From Acinetobacter gyllenbergii CIP 110306 = MTCC 11365 (lineage in GTDB: Bacteria; Pseudomonadota; Gammaproteobacteria; Pseudomonadales; Moraxellaceae): a stretch of 64,000 nucleotides of DNA. The DNA lies in NCBI RefSeq assembly GCF_000413855.1, contig NZ_ATGG01000020.1, positions 115,673 to 179,672 of the forward strand, given 5' to 3'. Positions 49,113-58,194 of the stretch are shown one piece after another. The position numbers were made by a program, and so were the translations under genes. The notes below the pieces were generated by a model, which was given only the letters and a program-made list of their open reading frames with translations, had not been told where the DNA came from and searched no databases. Within the stretch, counting starts at the first letter, position 1; every line of letters starts with the position of its first letter.

Positions 49113-50577
49113 TGCACAAGTTCACCAGTTATATATCCACGGACGTTATGTCGCAGCAACCAGTGGTCAAACATTTAACAGCATTAACCCTGCCAACGGT
49201 GAAGTGATCGCAACACTTCAACAAGCCTCACAACAAGACATTGAAGTGGCTGTTCAAAGCGCACAACAAGGCCAGAAAGTCTGGGCAGCCATGACTGCGA
49301 TGGAGCGTTCTCGCATCCTACGCCGTGCGGTTGATATCCTACGTGAACGTAATGATGAACTTGCCCAGCTCGAAACCCTCGATACTGGTAAGGCCTACAG
49401 CGAAACATCGACTGTTGATATTGTGACAGGTGCCGATGTCATCGAATACTACGCAGGTCTTGCAACTGCCATTCAAGGCGAGCAAGTACCACTTCGTGAA
49501 TCAAGCTTCTTCTATACCCGTCGTGAACCCCTTGGTGTAGTGGCTGGGATCGGGGCATGGAACTACCCAATTCAAATCGCAATGTGGAAATCTGCCCCTG
49601 CCCTTGCTGCGGGTAATGCCATGATTTTCAAACCAAGCGAAACTACGCCGCTAACCGCATTCAAACTTGCTGAAATCTATACGGAAGCGGGCGTTCCAGA
49701 CGGCGTCTTCAACGTGGTTCAAGGTGCGGGTCGTGATATCGGTCAATGGCTGACTGAACATCCTGTGATTGAAAAAATTTCGTTCACGGGTGGTGTCGAA
49801 ACTGGCAAGAAAGTGATGGCCAGCGCTGCGGGTTCAACCTTGAAAGAAGTCACCATGGAGTTGGGTGGTAAATCACCGCTGATTATTTGTGATGATGCCA
49901 ACCTCGACCGTGCTGCGGATATCGCAGTGATGGCAAACTTCTTTAGCTCAGGCCAAGTCTGTACCAATGGTACTCGCGTGTTTGTACCGAAAGCCCTGCT
50001 TGCGGCTTTTGAAGCCGCCGTTGTAGAACGGGTAAAACGCATTCGTATTGGCGATCCGATGGCTGAGCAAACCAATTTCGGTCCACTCACCAGCTTCCCG
50101 CATATGGAAAAAGTGTTGTCTTTCATTGAGTCAGGCAAACAGCAAGGTGCAAAACTATTGATTGGTGGTGGTCGTGCCACAGAAGGTGATCTCGCCAAAG
50201 GTGCTTATGTGCTCCCGACGGTATTCAGCAACTGCCAAGATGATATGGCGATTGTGCAAGAAGAGATCTTCGGTCCTGTGATGAGCATTCTCAGCTATGA
50301 AACTGAGGAAGAAGTGATTCGTCGTGCCAATGACACCACCTTTGGCTTAGCTGCAGGTGTGGTGACCCAAGACATCACTAAAGCGCATCGTATGATTCAT
50401 CAACTTGAAGCTGGTATCTGCTGGATCAATACCTGGGGTGAATCACCTGCGGAAATGCCAGTGGGCGGCTACAAGCAATCTGGTGTTGGCCGTGAAAATG
50501 GCTTAACCACTTTGGGTCATTACACCCGTATCAAATCCGTTCAAGTTGAGTTGGGTGAGTATCACAGCATTTTCTAA
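49105..50577 (+). CDS. betB: Betaine aldehyde dehydrogenase
   Basis: NAD(P)-dependent oxidation of betaine aldehyde to glycine betaine (490 aa). The ALDH fold is complete: coenzyme loop [12 protein letters not shown] (about 226-237), catalytic Glu in MELGGKSP (about 249-256) and catalytic Cys in [13 protein letters not shown] (about 282-294, Cys near 287). The C-terminal [27 protein letters not shown] is typical of BetB. The start is the ATG at 49105 with AGGAG nine bases upstream; upstream extension of the frame lies inside betI and is not used. Confidence 0.96.
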   Translation: MSDAQVHQLYIHGRYVAATSGQTFNSINPANGEVIATLQQASQQDIEVAVQSAQQGQKVWAAMTAMERSRILRRAVDILRERNDELAQLETLDTGKAYSETSTVDIVTGADVIEYYAGLATAIQGEQVPLRESSFFYTRREPLGVVAGIGAWNYPIQIAMWKSAPALAAGNAMIFKPSETTPLTAFKLAEIYTEAGVPDGVFNVVQGAGRDIGQWLTEHPVIEKISFTGGVETGKKVMASAAGSTLKEVTMELGGKSPLIICDDANLDRAADIAVMANFFSSGQVCTNGTRVFVPKALLAAFEAAVVERVKRIRIGDPMAEQTNFGPLTSFPHMEKVLSFIESGKQQGAKLLIGGGRATEGDLAKGAYVLPTVFSNCQDDMAIVQEEIFGPVMSILSYETEEEVIRRANDTTFGLAAGVVTQDITKAHRMIHQLEAGICWINTWGESPAEMPVGGYKQSGVGRENGLTTLGHYTRIKSVQVELGEYHSIF

Positions 50578-50611
50578 TGCCCTCAGCTTTCACCCTCAAA
50601 ATTAATCCTCA

Positions 50612-50642
50612 ATGCCGAGCAATCCCATGATTGCCTCGGCAT
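50612..50642 (+). repeat. Intercistronic hairpin betB-betA
   Basis: Stem ATGCCGAG / CTCGGCAT extended by CAAT/ATTG with one bulged C, loop CCCATG, in the 91-nt spacer. No T-run, so it probably stabilises or processes the mRNA rather than ending it. Confidence 0.6.
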
Positions 50643-50668
50643 CCTCAAGAATAGAAAAAGGGATAACG

Positions 50669-52363
50669 ATGAATACTCAAGCATATGACTACATTATCAT
50701 TGGCGCAGGATCTGCCGGAAATGTGCTCGCAACACGTCTGACTGAAGATAAAGACGTGACTGTTTTACTTTTGGAAGCTGGTGGTCCAGACTACCGTTTA
50801 GATTTCCGGACTCAAATGCCAGCCGCTTTGGCCTTTCCTTTACAAGGTCGTCGCTATAACTGGGCCTATGAAACCGATCCTGAACCCCACATGAACAATC
50901 GCCGTATGGAATGTGGTCGTGGTAAGGGCCTCGGTGGTTCTTCACTAATTAATGGCATGTGCTATATCCGTGGTAATGCCATGGACCTGGACCAATGGGC
51001 AAGCATGAAAGGTCTGGAAGACTGGAGCTACGCCGACTGCTTACCTTACTATAAAAAAGCCGAAACCCGTGATATTGGCGGCAATGACTATCATGGCGAT
51101 AAAGGTCCTGTATCCGTGGCAACCCCTAAAAATGGCAATAATGTGCTGTTCCATGCCATGGTTGAAGCAGGCGTACAGGCAGGTTATCCACGTACCGATG
51201 ACTTAAATGGTTATCAACAAGAAGGTTTCGGCCCAATGGATCGTACCGTGACCCCAAAAGGTCGTCGTTCAAGTACCGCGCGTGGTTATTTGGATATGGC
51301 CAAAGGTCGTCCGAATTTGACCATCGTCACGCATGCCACCACCAATAAAATCTTGTTTAATCAAAAACAGGCAGTCGGTGTGGAATATATTATTGGTGCT
51401 GACCAAGCCAATATGAAACAGGCACAAGCCAAACGTGAAGTATTGCTCTGTGCAGGAGCAATTGCCTCACCACAAATCTTGCAACGCTCAGGTGTAGGTG
51501 AAAGTACCTTCCTGAAATCGATGGATATTGATGTGGTACATGACCTGCCGGGTGTCGGTGAGAACCTGCAAGACCACTTGGAAATGTATTTGCAATATCA
51601 ATGCACGCAACCTGTATCACTCTACCCTGCACTGCAATGGTATAACCAGCCTGCCATTGGCGCTGAATGGTTATTCAATGGCACAGGTGTGGGCGCAAGC
51701 AATCAGTTCGAAGCGGGTGGCTTTATCCGCAGTTCGGAAGAGTTCGACTGGCCGAATATCCAGTATCATTTCTTACCTGTTGCGATTAACTACAACGGCA
51801 GTAATGCAGTAAAAGAGCATGGCTTCCAAGCCCATGTCGGTTCAATGCGCTCGCCTTCGCGTGGTCGGATCAAGCTCAAATCCAAAGATCCGTTTGAACA
51901 TCCAAGTATTCTGTTCAACTACATGTCAACAGAACAGGACTGGCGTGAATTCCGTGATGCAATCCGTATCACCCGTGAAATCATGGCGCAGCCTGCGCTT
52001 GATCCGTATCGTGGTGAAGAAATCAGTCCAGGTAAACATATCCAGACCGATGCAGAACTGGATGAGTTCGTACGTAGCCATGCAGAAACGGCGTTCCACC
52101 CATCATGTAGCTGTAAGATGGGCGAAGATGACATGGCGGTGGTCGATGGCCAAGGTCGAGTGCATGGCGTACAAGGCTTACGTGTGGTCGATGCTTCCAT
52201 CATGCCACTAATCATTACCGGCAACTTAAATGCCACCACCATTATGATCGCAGAAAAAATTGCCGATCAAATCCGTGGCAAAAAACTCCCTCGTTCTGAA
52301 GCGGCTTATTACAAAGCGGGTACAGCACCTGTACGTCAAGCGCCGTTACGTCCAATACTATAA
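50669..52363 (+). CDS. betA: Choline dehydrogenase
   Basis: FAD-dependent GMC oxidoreductase that oxidises choline to betaine aldehyde at the membrane face (564 aa). The ADP-binding loop [18 protein letters not shown] is at about 6-23, GMC signature 1 at [23 protein letters not shown] near 88-110, signature 2 at [15 protein letters not shown] near 264-278, and the active-site His in [15 protein letters not shown] near 470-484. The start is the ATG at 50669 behind AAGGG; a frame open further upstream passes through the hairpin and is discounted. Last enzyme gene of the bet operon. Confidence 0.95.
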   Translation: MNTQAYDYIIIGAGSAGNVLATRLTEDKDVTVLLLEAGGPDYRLDFRTQMPAALAFPLQGRRYNWAYETDPEPHMNNRRMECGRGKGLGGSSLINGMCYIRGNAMDLDQWASMKGLEDWSYADCLPYYKKAETRDIGGNDYHGDKGPVSVATPKNGNNVLFHAMVEAGVQAGYPRTDDLNGYQQEGFGPMDRTVTPKGRRSSTARGYLDMAKGRPNLTIVTHATTNKILFNQKQAVGVEYIIGADQANMKQAQAKREVLLCAGAIASPQILQRSGVGESTFLKSMDIDVVHDLPGVGENLQDHLEMYLQYQCTQPVSLYPALQWYNQPAIGAEWLFNGTGVGASNQFEAGGFIRSSEEFDWPNIQYHFLPVAINYNGSNAVKEHGFQAHVGSMRSPSRGRIKLKSKDPFEHPSILFNYMSTEQDWREFRDAIRITREIMAQPALDPYRGEEISPGKHIQTDAELDEFVRSHAETAFHPSCSCKMGEDDMAVVDGQGRVHGVQGLRVVDASIMPLIITGNLNATTIMIAEKIADQIRGKKLPRSEAAYYKAGTAPVRQAPLRPIL

Positions 52364-52384
52364 GGAAGATATTCCTCAGGGGAT

Positions 52385-52405
52385 ACCCGAAGCTCAGCTT
52401 CGGGT
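52385..52405 (+). repeat. Hairpin between betA and the TorF-like gene
   Basis: Nine-base perfect stem ACCCGAAGC / GCTTCGGGT with loop TCA and no T-run, 20 nt before the next ATG. Possible attenuator or mRNA processing site inside a five-gene transcript. Confidence 0.55.
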
Positions 52406-52425
52406 TCCACTTCATTCAGGGAGAA

Positions 52426-53211
52426 ATGATGAAAAAAACTTTATTCTTAATTGCACCTTTGGCTTTTTATTTTCAAAGCACCCACGCCACTGAAACCACT
52501 TCCCCCTACTCAGCCAATATCACTGCGGCCAGCCAATACGTTTCACGCGGTTTTCAACAAACTTGGGGCAAACCTGCCTTGCAAGGGGGACTGGACTACA
52601 ATCATGCCAGCGGTTTTTATGCGGGTACATGGGCATCGACCGTAAGCGATCATTTTATTCGCGATGCTTCAGTCGAATGGGATGTATATACTGGCTATAG
52701 CCGCAGTTTTGGTGATTTAACCGTCGGCACTAAAGTCGCCTATTACTATTATCCTGGGGCAAAAACCACTGCGGATACAGGCAATACCCGTTTTGATTAT
52801 GGGGAAATTATTCCTGAAATCAGTTACGGCCCGCTCAGCGTGAAATATGCGATTACCTATACCCAAGATTATTTCGGCAATAATTCGGATACCTTAGGCG
52901 TCGGCAACAATAAGCATTCACGTGGCTCGGGGTATTTGGATGTCAATTGGCATCAACCAATTACACAAGGTTGGTCAGTCGATGCCCATTATGGCAACCA
53001 ACGCATTAAAAACTTTTCTGCTGCCAGCTTCCAAGATGCCAGTTTTGCCGTCAACAAAGAGCTACCCTATAACCTTTCCAGCAGTTTGACCTATAGCAAA
53101 GCATGGGATAAAGACGGTTTTTATCAGCAATACAGCAATGGCAATCCCAACGCCAAAGTCTCCAATCCAATTGATTCAACCGTAACTTTGTCACTGACCA
53201 AAAGCTTCTAA
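52426..53211 (+). CDS. TorF-family putative outer-membrane porin
   Basis: 261-aa secreted beta-barrel protein: signal peptide with cleavage after THA (about residue 21), then alternating strands rich in Tyr and Gly (ITAASQYVSRGFQQTWGKPALQGGLDYNH, the TorF/Gcw_chp signature), ending in the outer-membrane targeting residue Phe (LSLTKSF). AGGGAG precedes two adjacent ATG codons; either may be used. It lies 62 nt after betA on the same strand and ahead of a shared terminator. It could be an outer-membrane channel for choline or a related compound, but that is inferred only from position. Confidence 0.78.
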   Translation: MMKKTLFLIAPLAFYFQSTHATETTSPYSANITAASQYVSRGFQQTWGKPALQGGLDYNHASGFYAGTWASTVSDHFIRDASVEWDVYTGYSRSFGDLTVGTKVAYYYYPGAKTTADTGNTRFDYGEIIPEISYGPLSVKYAITYTQDYFGNNSDTLGVGNNKHSRGSGYLDVNWHQPITQGWSVDAHYGNQRIKNFSAASFQDASFAVNKELPYNLSSSLTYSKAWDKDGFYQQYSNGNPNAKVSNPIDSTVTLSLTKSF

Positions 53212-53241
53212 TCCAAGCTGAATCAAGTCTTCTGGCATAAA

Positions 53242-53269
53242 AAAAGCCGCTTCATTGAAAGCGGCTTTT
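53242..53269. terminator. Bidirectional terminator
   Basis: Eleven-base stem AAAAGCCGCTT / AAGCGGCTTTT with a 6-nt loop between the convergent TorF-like and dehydrogenase genes. Confidence 0.85.
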
Positions 53270-53283
53270 AAAAATCTTGGATA

Positions 53284-54459
53284 TTAAGGCTTGATCAGTT
53301 CAATCGTTGTACCTGCACGTTTTGGATCAATCAGAATCTTGGCATGTTGCTCTGGATCGCGCAGCGCCTCAAAGGCATTGCCGACCCCTTCCAAACCGAC
53401 CACACCTGTGATCAATGGTGAACAATCGACTTTACCTTCTGCAATCATATGCAGCGTGTCACGGAATTCAAGTGGGGTATAACCCAATACATATTGGATT
53501 TCCAATTCCTTATTAATCGCCAAGGCAGGCTCGATTTTATCACTTTGCATACACACGCCCACCCCAACAATACGTGAGAACAGCGGCGCACCTTCCAAAA
53601 TCTGCTGCATAATCCCAGCCACACCCACGCACTCAAAAATCACTGGACGCTTTGGCAATATTCCAAGTTTATCACCGACGCGCATGGCATTGACCCAAGG
53701 TAATGAGTAGGTCTGAACCTTGTCAAAAATCCCCATCCCCATATTCACTGCTTCAGAGACATTGCCCAATAATCCAAGCTCTTTCCAACTACCAAATGGA
53801 GACTGTTGTTTAGGATCAATCAAGATATCTGCACCACATTGCTCAGCCAAGCGACGGCGGTTCGGTGAAAAATCACTGGCCACTACGGTTTTGACGCCAG
53901 CCGCTTTCAGCATAATAATCACGCCCAAACCGACAGGACCACAACCAATCACAATCGCTGGCTCATTTTTCTTGATTCGACTACGACGTACTGCATGCAG
54001 TGCAACAGCCATTGGCTCAGTCAATGCTGCACTGTCCGCATCTAGACCATTCGGCACTTCAAACATCAGACTGGATTGCACCAAGACTTGCTCTGCATAA
54101 CCACCGGAAGCACTCGGTGACAAGCCTGTAGGAACATAGCCTTGCGGATCAACATTTAACAATGGCATGGCACAAACCAACGTATCTGCTTTCAATTTAC
54201 GCCGTGTTTTTGGACCATAGTCCAAGACTTTGCCACAGAACTCATGCCCGAAAACCAATTTATCTGAGGATTTTGCCACCCCATTAAAGCCGACGCGTGC
54301 TGCCAAATCATGCATATGGTCACAGTGATGTTGCATATGTAAATCCGAACCACAGATACCGCAACGCACCACTTCAAGCAGGACTTGTCCTTTAGCAGGG
54401 ACCAATTGAACACTGTCTTCCAGTTTCAGCTCAGCGTTATGACAAACCAGAGATTTCAT
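53284..54459 (-). CDS. Zinc-dependent medium-chain alcohol dehydrogenase
   Basis: 391-aa MDR enzyme with NAD(P) cofactor. The catalytic zinc ligands are Cys in RCGICGSDLH (about 32-41) and His-Glu in FGHEFCG (about 70-76). The four-cysteine structural zinc loop is absent (ADTLVCAMPLLNVDPQGY instead). The Rossmann motif GCGPVGLGV is near 172-180. The segment HHCDHMHDLAARVGFNG inserted before GHE is unusual and suggests a specialised substrate. AGGAAAG precedes the ATG. Related proteins act on butanediol, threonine or sorbitol, but I cannot choose. Single gene, convergent with the bet operon. Confidence 0.8.
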   Translation of the reverse strand: MKSLVCHNAELKLEDSVQLVPAKGQVLLEVVRCGICGSDLHMQHHCDHMHDLAARVGFNGVAKSSDKLVFGHEFCGKVLDYGPKTRRKLKADTLVCAMPLLNVDPQGYVPTGLSPSASGGYAEQVLVQSSLMFEVPNGLDADSAALTEPMAVALHAVRRSRIKKNEPAIVIGCGPVGLGVIIMLKAAGVKTVVASDFSPNRRRLAEQCGADILIDPKQQSPFGSWKELGLLGNVSEAVNMGMGIFDKVQTYSLPWVNAMRVGDKLGILPKRPVIFECVGVAGIMQQILEGAPLFSRIVGVGVCMQSDKIEPALAINKELEIQYVLGYTPLEFRDTLHMIAEGKVDCSPLITGVVGLEGVGNAFEALRDPEQHAKILIDPKRAGTTIELIKP

Positions 54460-54814
54460 AGAATGCTTTCCTTTTTTGTTTTATTCCCATTGTTCACCTT
54501 CAGCACTTTAACCCGTTGCTGTACCAAGCAAACAACACATGACTCAATCCTGACAAGGATAATTGTCAAAAACTATGACCGAAATATCAATATATCAAAG
54601 CAATAAAGTCAGCAAATGATGTATTTTAGGATAGCTCGATTGATTGAAAAAAGATTAAAAATTATTCTCTTTTAACTTCAAATAGATGAGTCTATTTTTC
54701 TAAATTGTTGCCCGATTTTTATCAAAACGATCAAATTTAAACCTTGCATTCAATAGTGTCATTATGCCAATATATATTTACTGGCTTTAAGCCACTATAA
54801 AAGAGAAGCTAAAA
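54460..54814. promoter_or_regulatory. Divergent region with candidate NAD-salvage operon promoter and operator
   Basis: TTCAAT (54749-54754) and TATATA (54771-54776) are 16 bp apart. Just after lies the near-palindrome TGGCTT-T-AAGCCA at 54782-54794, about 20 nt before the first gene. It is a candidate site for the NrtR-like regulator at the operon end; I know no Acinetobacter NrtR consensus to confirm it. Confidence 0.4.
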
Positions 54815-55693
54815 ATGACGATTCAACTTATGACAGCTCAAGCGAATGTTCCCATCGAGTTTTTGCAGTTTTCAGGTGGTGAGCGTCATATTCAACTACA
54901 ACCTGAATTATTAAACCAATTAACAGCCGACACTCAGATCAAAGCTTCACTACAGAACAGTGCAGATGTGATGGATTATCTGCTATTAGAAAATGTGTTG
55001 TTGCAACAAGACACTCACCTTTCGGTAGAAATCCCTTATTTTCCCTATGCACGTCAAGACCGTATCTGTGCACAAGGTCAGGCCTTCTCATTGGATTTAA
55101 TGACCAAGTTATTAAATAGCAATAGCGAAAACTTTGCAGGGCAACGTCAGAAAATTGTGGTGTGGGATTGCCATAGTCAGGTGACTCTGGAGCTGCTACG
55201 AAAAAATACCCGCTTCCAACAAGTGATCAATATCGAACCAATTGAGATTATCCAGCAAAGCCCAGCATTGATGCAGATTTTAAGCGCCGACAATAGCGTA
55301 TTGATCTGTCCTGATGCAGGCGCAATACAGCGCACCCAAGCGATTGCAAACGGTATTAATCCGCAACGCCAACAGGCCATTGAAGTGATTCACTGTGAAA
55401 AGAAACGTGATCCAAGCACTGGCAAAATTAGAACAACGGCGGTGGATAGCCCTGATTTGACAGGAAAAACAGCTGTGATCACCGATGATATTTGCGATGG
55501 TGGTGCAACCTTTATTGGTATTGCCAAACAATTACGCGGCCTAAACTGCCAAAACATTATTTTATATGTCACGCATGGCATTTTTAGCAAAGGTCTCGCG
55601 GTATTTGATGGCTTGGTCGATCAGGTCTTTACCAGCAATAGCCTGCCACAAACAGAAGCAATCAAACTCAACATTATCAATTTTCAAAATTAA
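54815..55693 (+). CDS. PRPP synthetase associated with NAD salvage
   Basis: Ribose-phosphate pyrophosphokinase-like protein (292 aa), making the PRPP that NadV consumes. Visible motifs: ATP-site EIPYFPYARQDR (about 72-83) and PRPP/pyrophosphate loop VITDDICDGGATFIG (about 221-235), with the flexible catalytic segment CEKKRDPSTGKIR (about 197-209). It is shorter than housekeeping Prs (about 315 aa) and divergent from it, as expected for the copies found with nadV. The ATG has AGAGAAG upstream. First gene of a three-gene operon. Confidence 0.88.
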   Translation: MTIQLMTAQANVPIEFLQFSGGERHIQLQPELLNQLTADTQIKASLQNSADVMDYLLLENVLLQQDTHLSVEIPYFPYARQDRICAQGQAFSLDLMTKLLNSNSENFAGQRQKIVVWDCHSQVTLELLRKNTRFQQVINIEPIEIIQQSPALMQILSADNSVLICPDAGAIQRTQAIANGINPQRQQAIEVIHCEKKRDPSTGKIRTTAVDSPDLTGKTAVITDDICDGGATFIGIAKQLRGLNCQNIILYVTHGIFSKGLAVFDGLVDQVFTSNSLPQTEAIKLNIINFQN

Positions 55694-55719
55694 GATTTTA
55701 AAGCACGAGGCCAATAAAA

Positions 55720-57207
55720 ATGAGTATTAAAATTAACCCACTCAATGCAATTGATTTCTATAAAGCCGACCACCGTCGCCAGTATCCAGTGGGAACTGAA
55801 TACGTCTATGCCAACTTTACCCCGCGTTCATCACGTTTAGCCAAAATGCTGCCTGATTTTGATGACAAGATTGTGTTCTTTGGCCTACAAGGCTTTATCA
55901 AACACTTTTTGATTGAGACCTGGAATGAAGGCTTCTTCAATCAACCTAAAGCCAAAGTGGTCGCAGCCTATAAACGCCGTATGGACAATGCTTTAGGTGA
56001 AGGTGCAGTGCCTGTCGAGCACATCGAAGCTTTACATGATCTCGGCTATTTACCATTAAAAATTAAAGCCTTGCCAGAAGGTAGCCGCGTCAATATCAAA
56101 GTGCCAGTATTGACGATTATCAATACTGACCCGAATTTCTTTTGGCTAACCAACTATATCGAAACCGTGCTCAGTGCCGAATTATGGAAAAGCTGTACCA
56201 CCGCCAGCATTGCCTACGAATACAAACGTTTGTTGACTCAATATGCAGAAAAAACAGGTGCAGCTTTAGACTTTGTTGCTGTTCAAGGCCATGATTTTAG
56301 TAGCCGAGGAATGAGTGGGATCTATGATGCTGCCCAATCGGGTGTGGGTCACTTAACCAGTTTTATTGGGACAGATTCAGTTGCTTCCATTGATTATGCA
56401 GAAGAATATTACAACGCAACAGGTGTCGTCGGTGTTTCAGTACCTGCAACAGAACACAGTGTGATGTGTATGGGTAGTGAAGAAAGTGAAATCGAGACCT
56501 TTAGACGTCTGATCTGTGAGCTTTATCCTGCCGGTGTAGTCAGTATCGTTTCAGATACTTGGGATTTTTGGCGTGTGATTACCGAGTTTAGCGTGGAATT
56601 AAAAGCAGAGATTTTAAAACGCCAACCGAATGCCCTCGGACTCGCCAAAGTGGTGTTTCGCCCTGACTCAGGTGATCCCGTGAAAATTATCTGCGGCGAT
56701 CCTGATGCAGAGCGAGATAGTCCTGCTTATAAAGGTGCAGTGCAATGTTTATGGGAAATTTTCGGCGGCACAGAAACCGTTCAAGGCTATAAGGTATTGA
56801 ATGAACGAGTTGGCTTGATTTATGGTGACTCGATTACCCTAGAACGTGCCCAAAATATCTTAAAAGGTTTGGAGGCCAAAGGCTTTGCTTCAAATAATCT
56901 GGTCTTTGGAATCGGCAGTTATACTTATAACTATTTGACTCGTGATAGCTTTGGTTTTGCAGTCAAAGCCACTTGGGGTCAGGTTAACGGTGTCGGTCGT
57001 GAACTGTTTAAAGACCCTGTAACGGATTCAGGTGTTAAAAAGTCAGCCAAAGGCTTGTTACGGGTTGAACAAACTGAAAATGGTTTTGAGCTCTTTGATC
57101 AACAAAGCTTTGAACAGGAGAAAATGGGCGCACTACAAACAGTATTTGAAAATGGTCAATTGTTAAGCGAATGCTCACTTGATCAAATTCGGGAGAGATT
57201 GGTCTAA
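55720..57207 (+). CDS. nadV: Nicotinamide phosphoribosyltransferase
   Basis: Converts nicotinamide and PRPP to nicotinamide mononucleotide, the salvage route that bypasses deamidation (495 aa, the same size as Haemophilus NadV and human NAMPT). Family hallmarks: N-terminal NPLNAIDFYKADHRRQYP (about 6-23), the active-site His in VPATEHSVMCMGSEESE (near 245-261), SDTWDFWRVI (about 282-291) and RPDSGDPVKII (about 320-330). It starts 26 nt after the PRPP synthetase, which supplies its cosubstrate. Confidence 0.95.
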   Translation: MSIKINPLNAIDFYKADHRRQYPVGTEYVYANFTPRSSRLAKMLPDFDDKIVFFGLQGFIKHFLIETWNEGFFNQPKAKVVAAYKRRMDNALGEGAVPVEHIEALHDLGYLPLKIKALPEGSRVNIKVPVLTIINTDPNFFWLTNYIETVLSAELWKSCTTASIAYEYKRLLTQYAEKTGAALDFVAVQGHDFSSRGMSGIYDAAQSGVGHLTSFIGTDSVASIDYAEEYYNATGVVGVSVPATEHSVMCMGSEESEIETFRRLICELYPAGVVSIVSDTWDFWRVITEFSVELKAEILKRQPNALGLAKVVFRPDSGDPVKIICGDPDAERDSPAYKGAVQCLWEIFGGTETVQGYKVLNERVGLIYGDSITLERAQNILKGLEAKGFASNNLVFGIGSYTYNYLTRDSFGFAVKATWGQVNGVGRELFKDPVTDSGVKKSAKGLLRVEQTENGFELFDQQSFEQEKMGALQTVFENGQLLSECSLDQIRERLV

Positions 57208-57297
57208 AGCGATATCAAGATCACTCATTTCAAATTTGAAATTCAGCTACGCTACATTGATAGACGGCATGGATGCTGCCTCTTTAACGGTCTTGCA

Positions 57298-57326
57298 CGA
57301 AGTTCAAAGTATTACTTTGAACTTCG
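57298..57326 (+). repeat. 13-bp inverted repeat between nadV and nrtR
   Basis: CGAAGTTCAAAGT / ACTTTGAACTTCG with loop ATT, a perfect 29-nt hairpin without a T-run, 64 nt before the regulator start. It could be a partial terminator, an RNA stability element or an operator. Confidence 0.6.
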
Positions 57327-57389
57327 CTCAGGATGTACCATCAGCTCATTCAAATCTATAAAAAACCTTTATACTTGATTCACTCATCC

Positions 57390-58160
57390 ATGAGACAACG
57401 CCAAATGACCTATACCTCTGAACAGGAATACCTTGCCCACTATCAAAAAACAGACTATGACACGCCTCTGTTTACGGTCGATATGGCAATTTTTTCTGTA
57501 GCAAAAGGTCAATTACAAGTCTTAATGATTCAACGCTCCAACTTTCCCGAAAAAGGCAAATGGGCGCTACCGGGTGGTTTTGTCGATTTAAAAACCGATC
57601 CCGATTTAATGGCAACAGCACACCGTAAACTGCTTGAAAAAACAGGGATTCACTCCCCTTATCTAGAACAAGTCGAAACCATTGGCAATCAATATCGTGA
57701 TCCACGTGGTTGGTCTATTACCGCTTTATATTTTGCCCTGATTGATTTTGACCAATTTGAAATTCAAACAAGCACCACCACCGAACACCGTCAATGGTTT
57801 ACAATCGATCAGGCATTACAACTTGATTTAGCCTTTGATCACCAACAGCTATTACAACTGGCATTTGAACGTCTTGGCAATAAAACCCGTTATACCGCCT
57901 TACCCGCCAGCCTGATGCCTGAATTATTTACCCTGACTGAATTACAGACGATTTATGAAATTATTTTAGGTCATAGATTAGAAAAAAAATCATTTAGACG
58001 GCGTATGCAAGAAGCAGGTGCCGTTGAAGAAACAGGACAGCAAAAAATTGTCGGCAAGCGTCCTGCTCAATTGTTCCGCTATGCACTGCAAGATTATAAT
58101 TTTACTTTTCCGCGTATGCTGGAAACGCCACGCAACAGCACTGAAAATGAAAAGAGCTAA
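57390..58160 (+). CDS. nrtR: NrtR-like Nudix-family transcriptional regulator
   Basis: 256-aa protein with an N-terminal Nudix fold and a C-terminal winged-helix, the architecture of NrtR, which represses NAD genes and responds to ADP-ribose. The Nudix box GGFVDLKTDPDLMATAHRKLLEKTGI has Lys where catalytic Glu residues should be, so hydrolase activity is unlikely and a sensor role likely. The C-terminal FTLTELQTIYEIILGHRLEKKSFRRRM fits the winged helix. Start is uncertain: ATG at 57390 or at 57405, neither with a strong ribosome site; a further ATG at 57333 lies against the hairpin. Target operator not proven. Confidence 0.83.
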   Translation: MRQRQMTYTSEQEYLAHYQKTDYDTPLFTVDMAIFSVAKGQLQVLMIQRSNFPEKGKWALPGGFVDLKTDPDLMATAHRKLLEKTGIHSPYLEQVETIGNQYRDPRGWSITALYFALIDFDQFEIQTSTTTEHRQWFTIDQALQLDLAFDHQQLLQLAFERLGNKTRYTALPASLMPELFTLTELQTIYEIILGHRLEKKSFRRRMQEAGAVEETGQQKIVGKRPAQLFRYALQDYNFTFPRMLETPRNSTENEKS

Positions 58161-58194
58161 GGAAAAATAGCTTAGCTCCTCAATAACTTAGAAC

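Noticed and set aside
49743..50198. 151-codon minus-strand open frame inside betB
   Set aside because: Fully within betB, whose catalytic motifs are intact; codon pattern is that of the reverse frame.
57298..57326. Considered as a strong terminator between nadV and nrtR
   Set aside because: Perfect stem but no T-run; left as an inverted repeat of unknown role.
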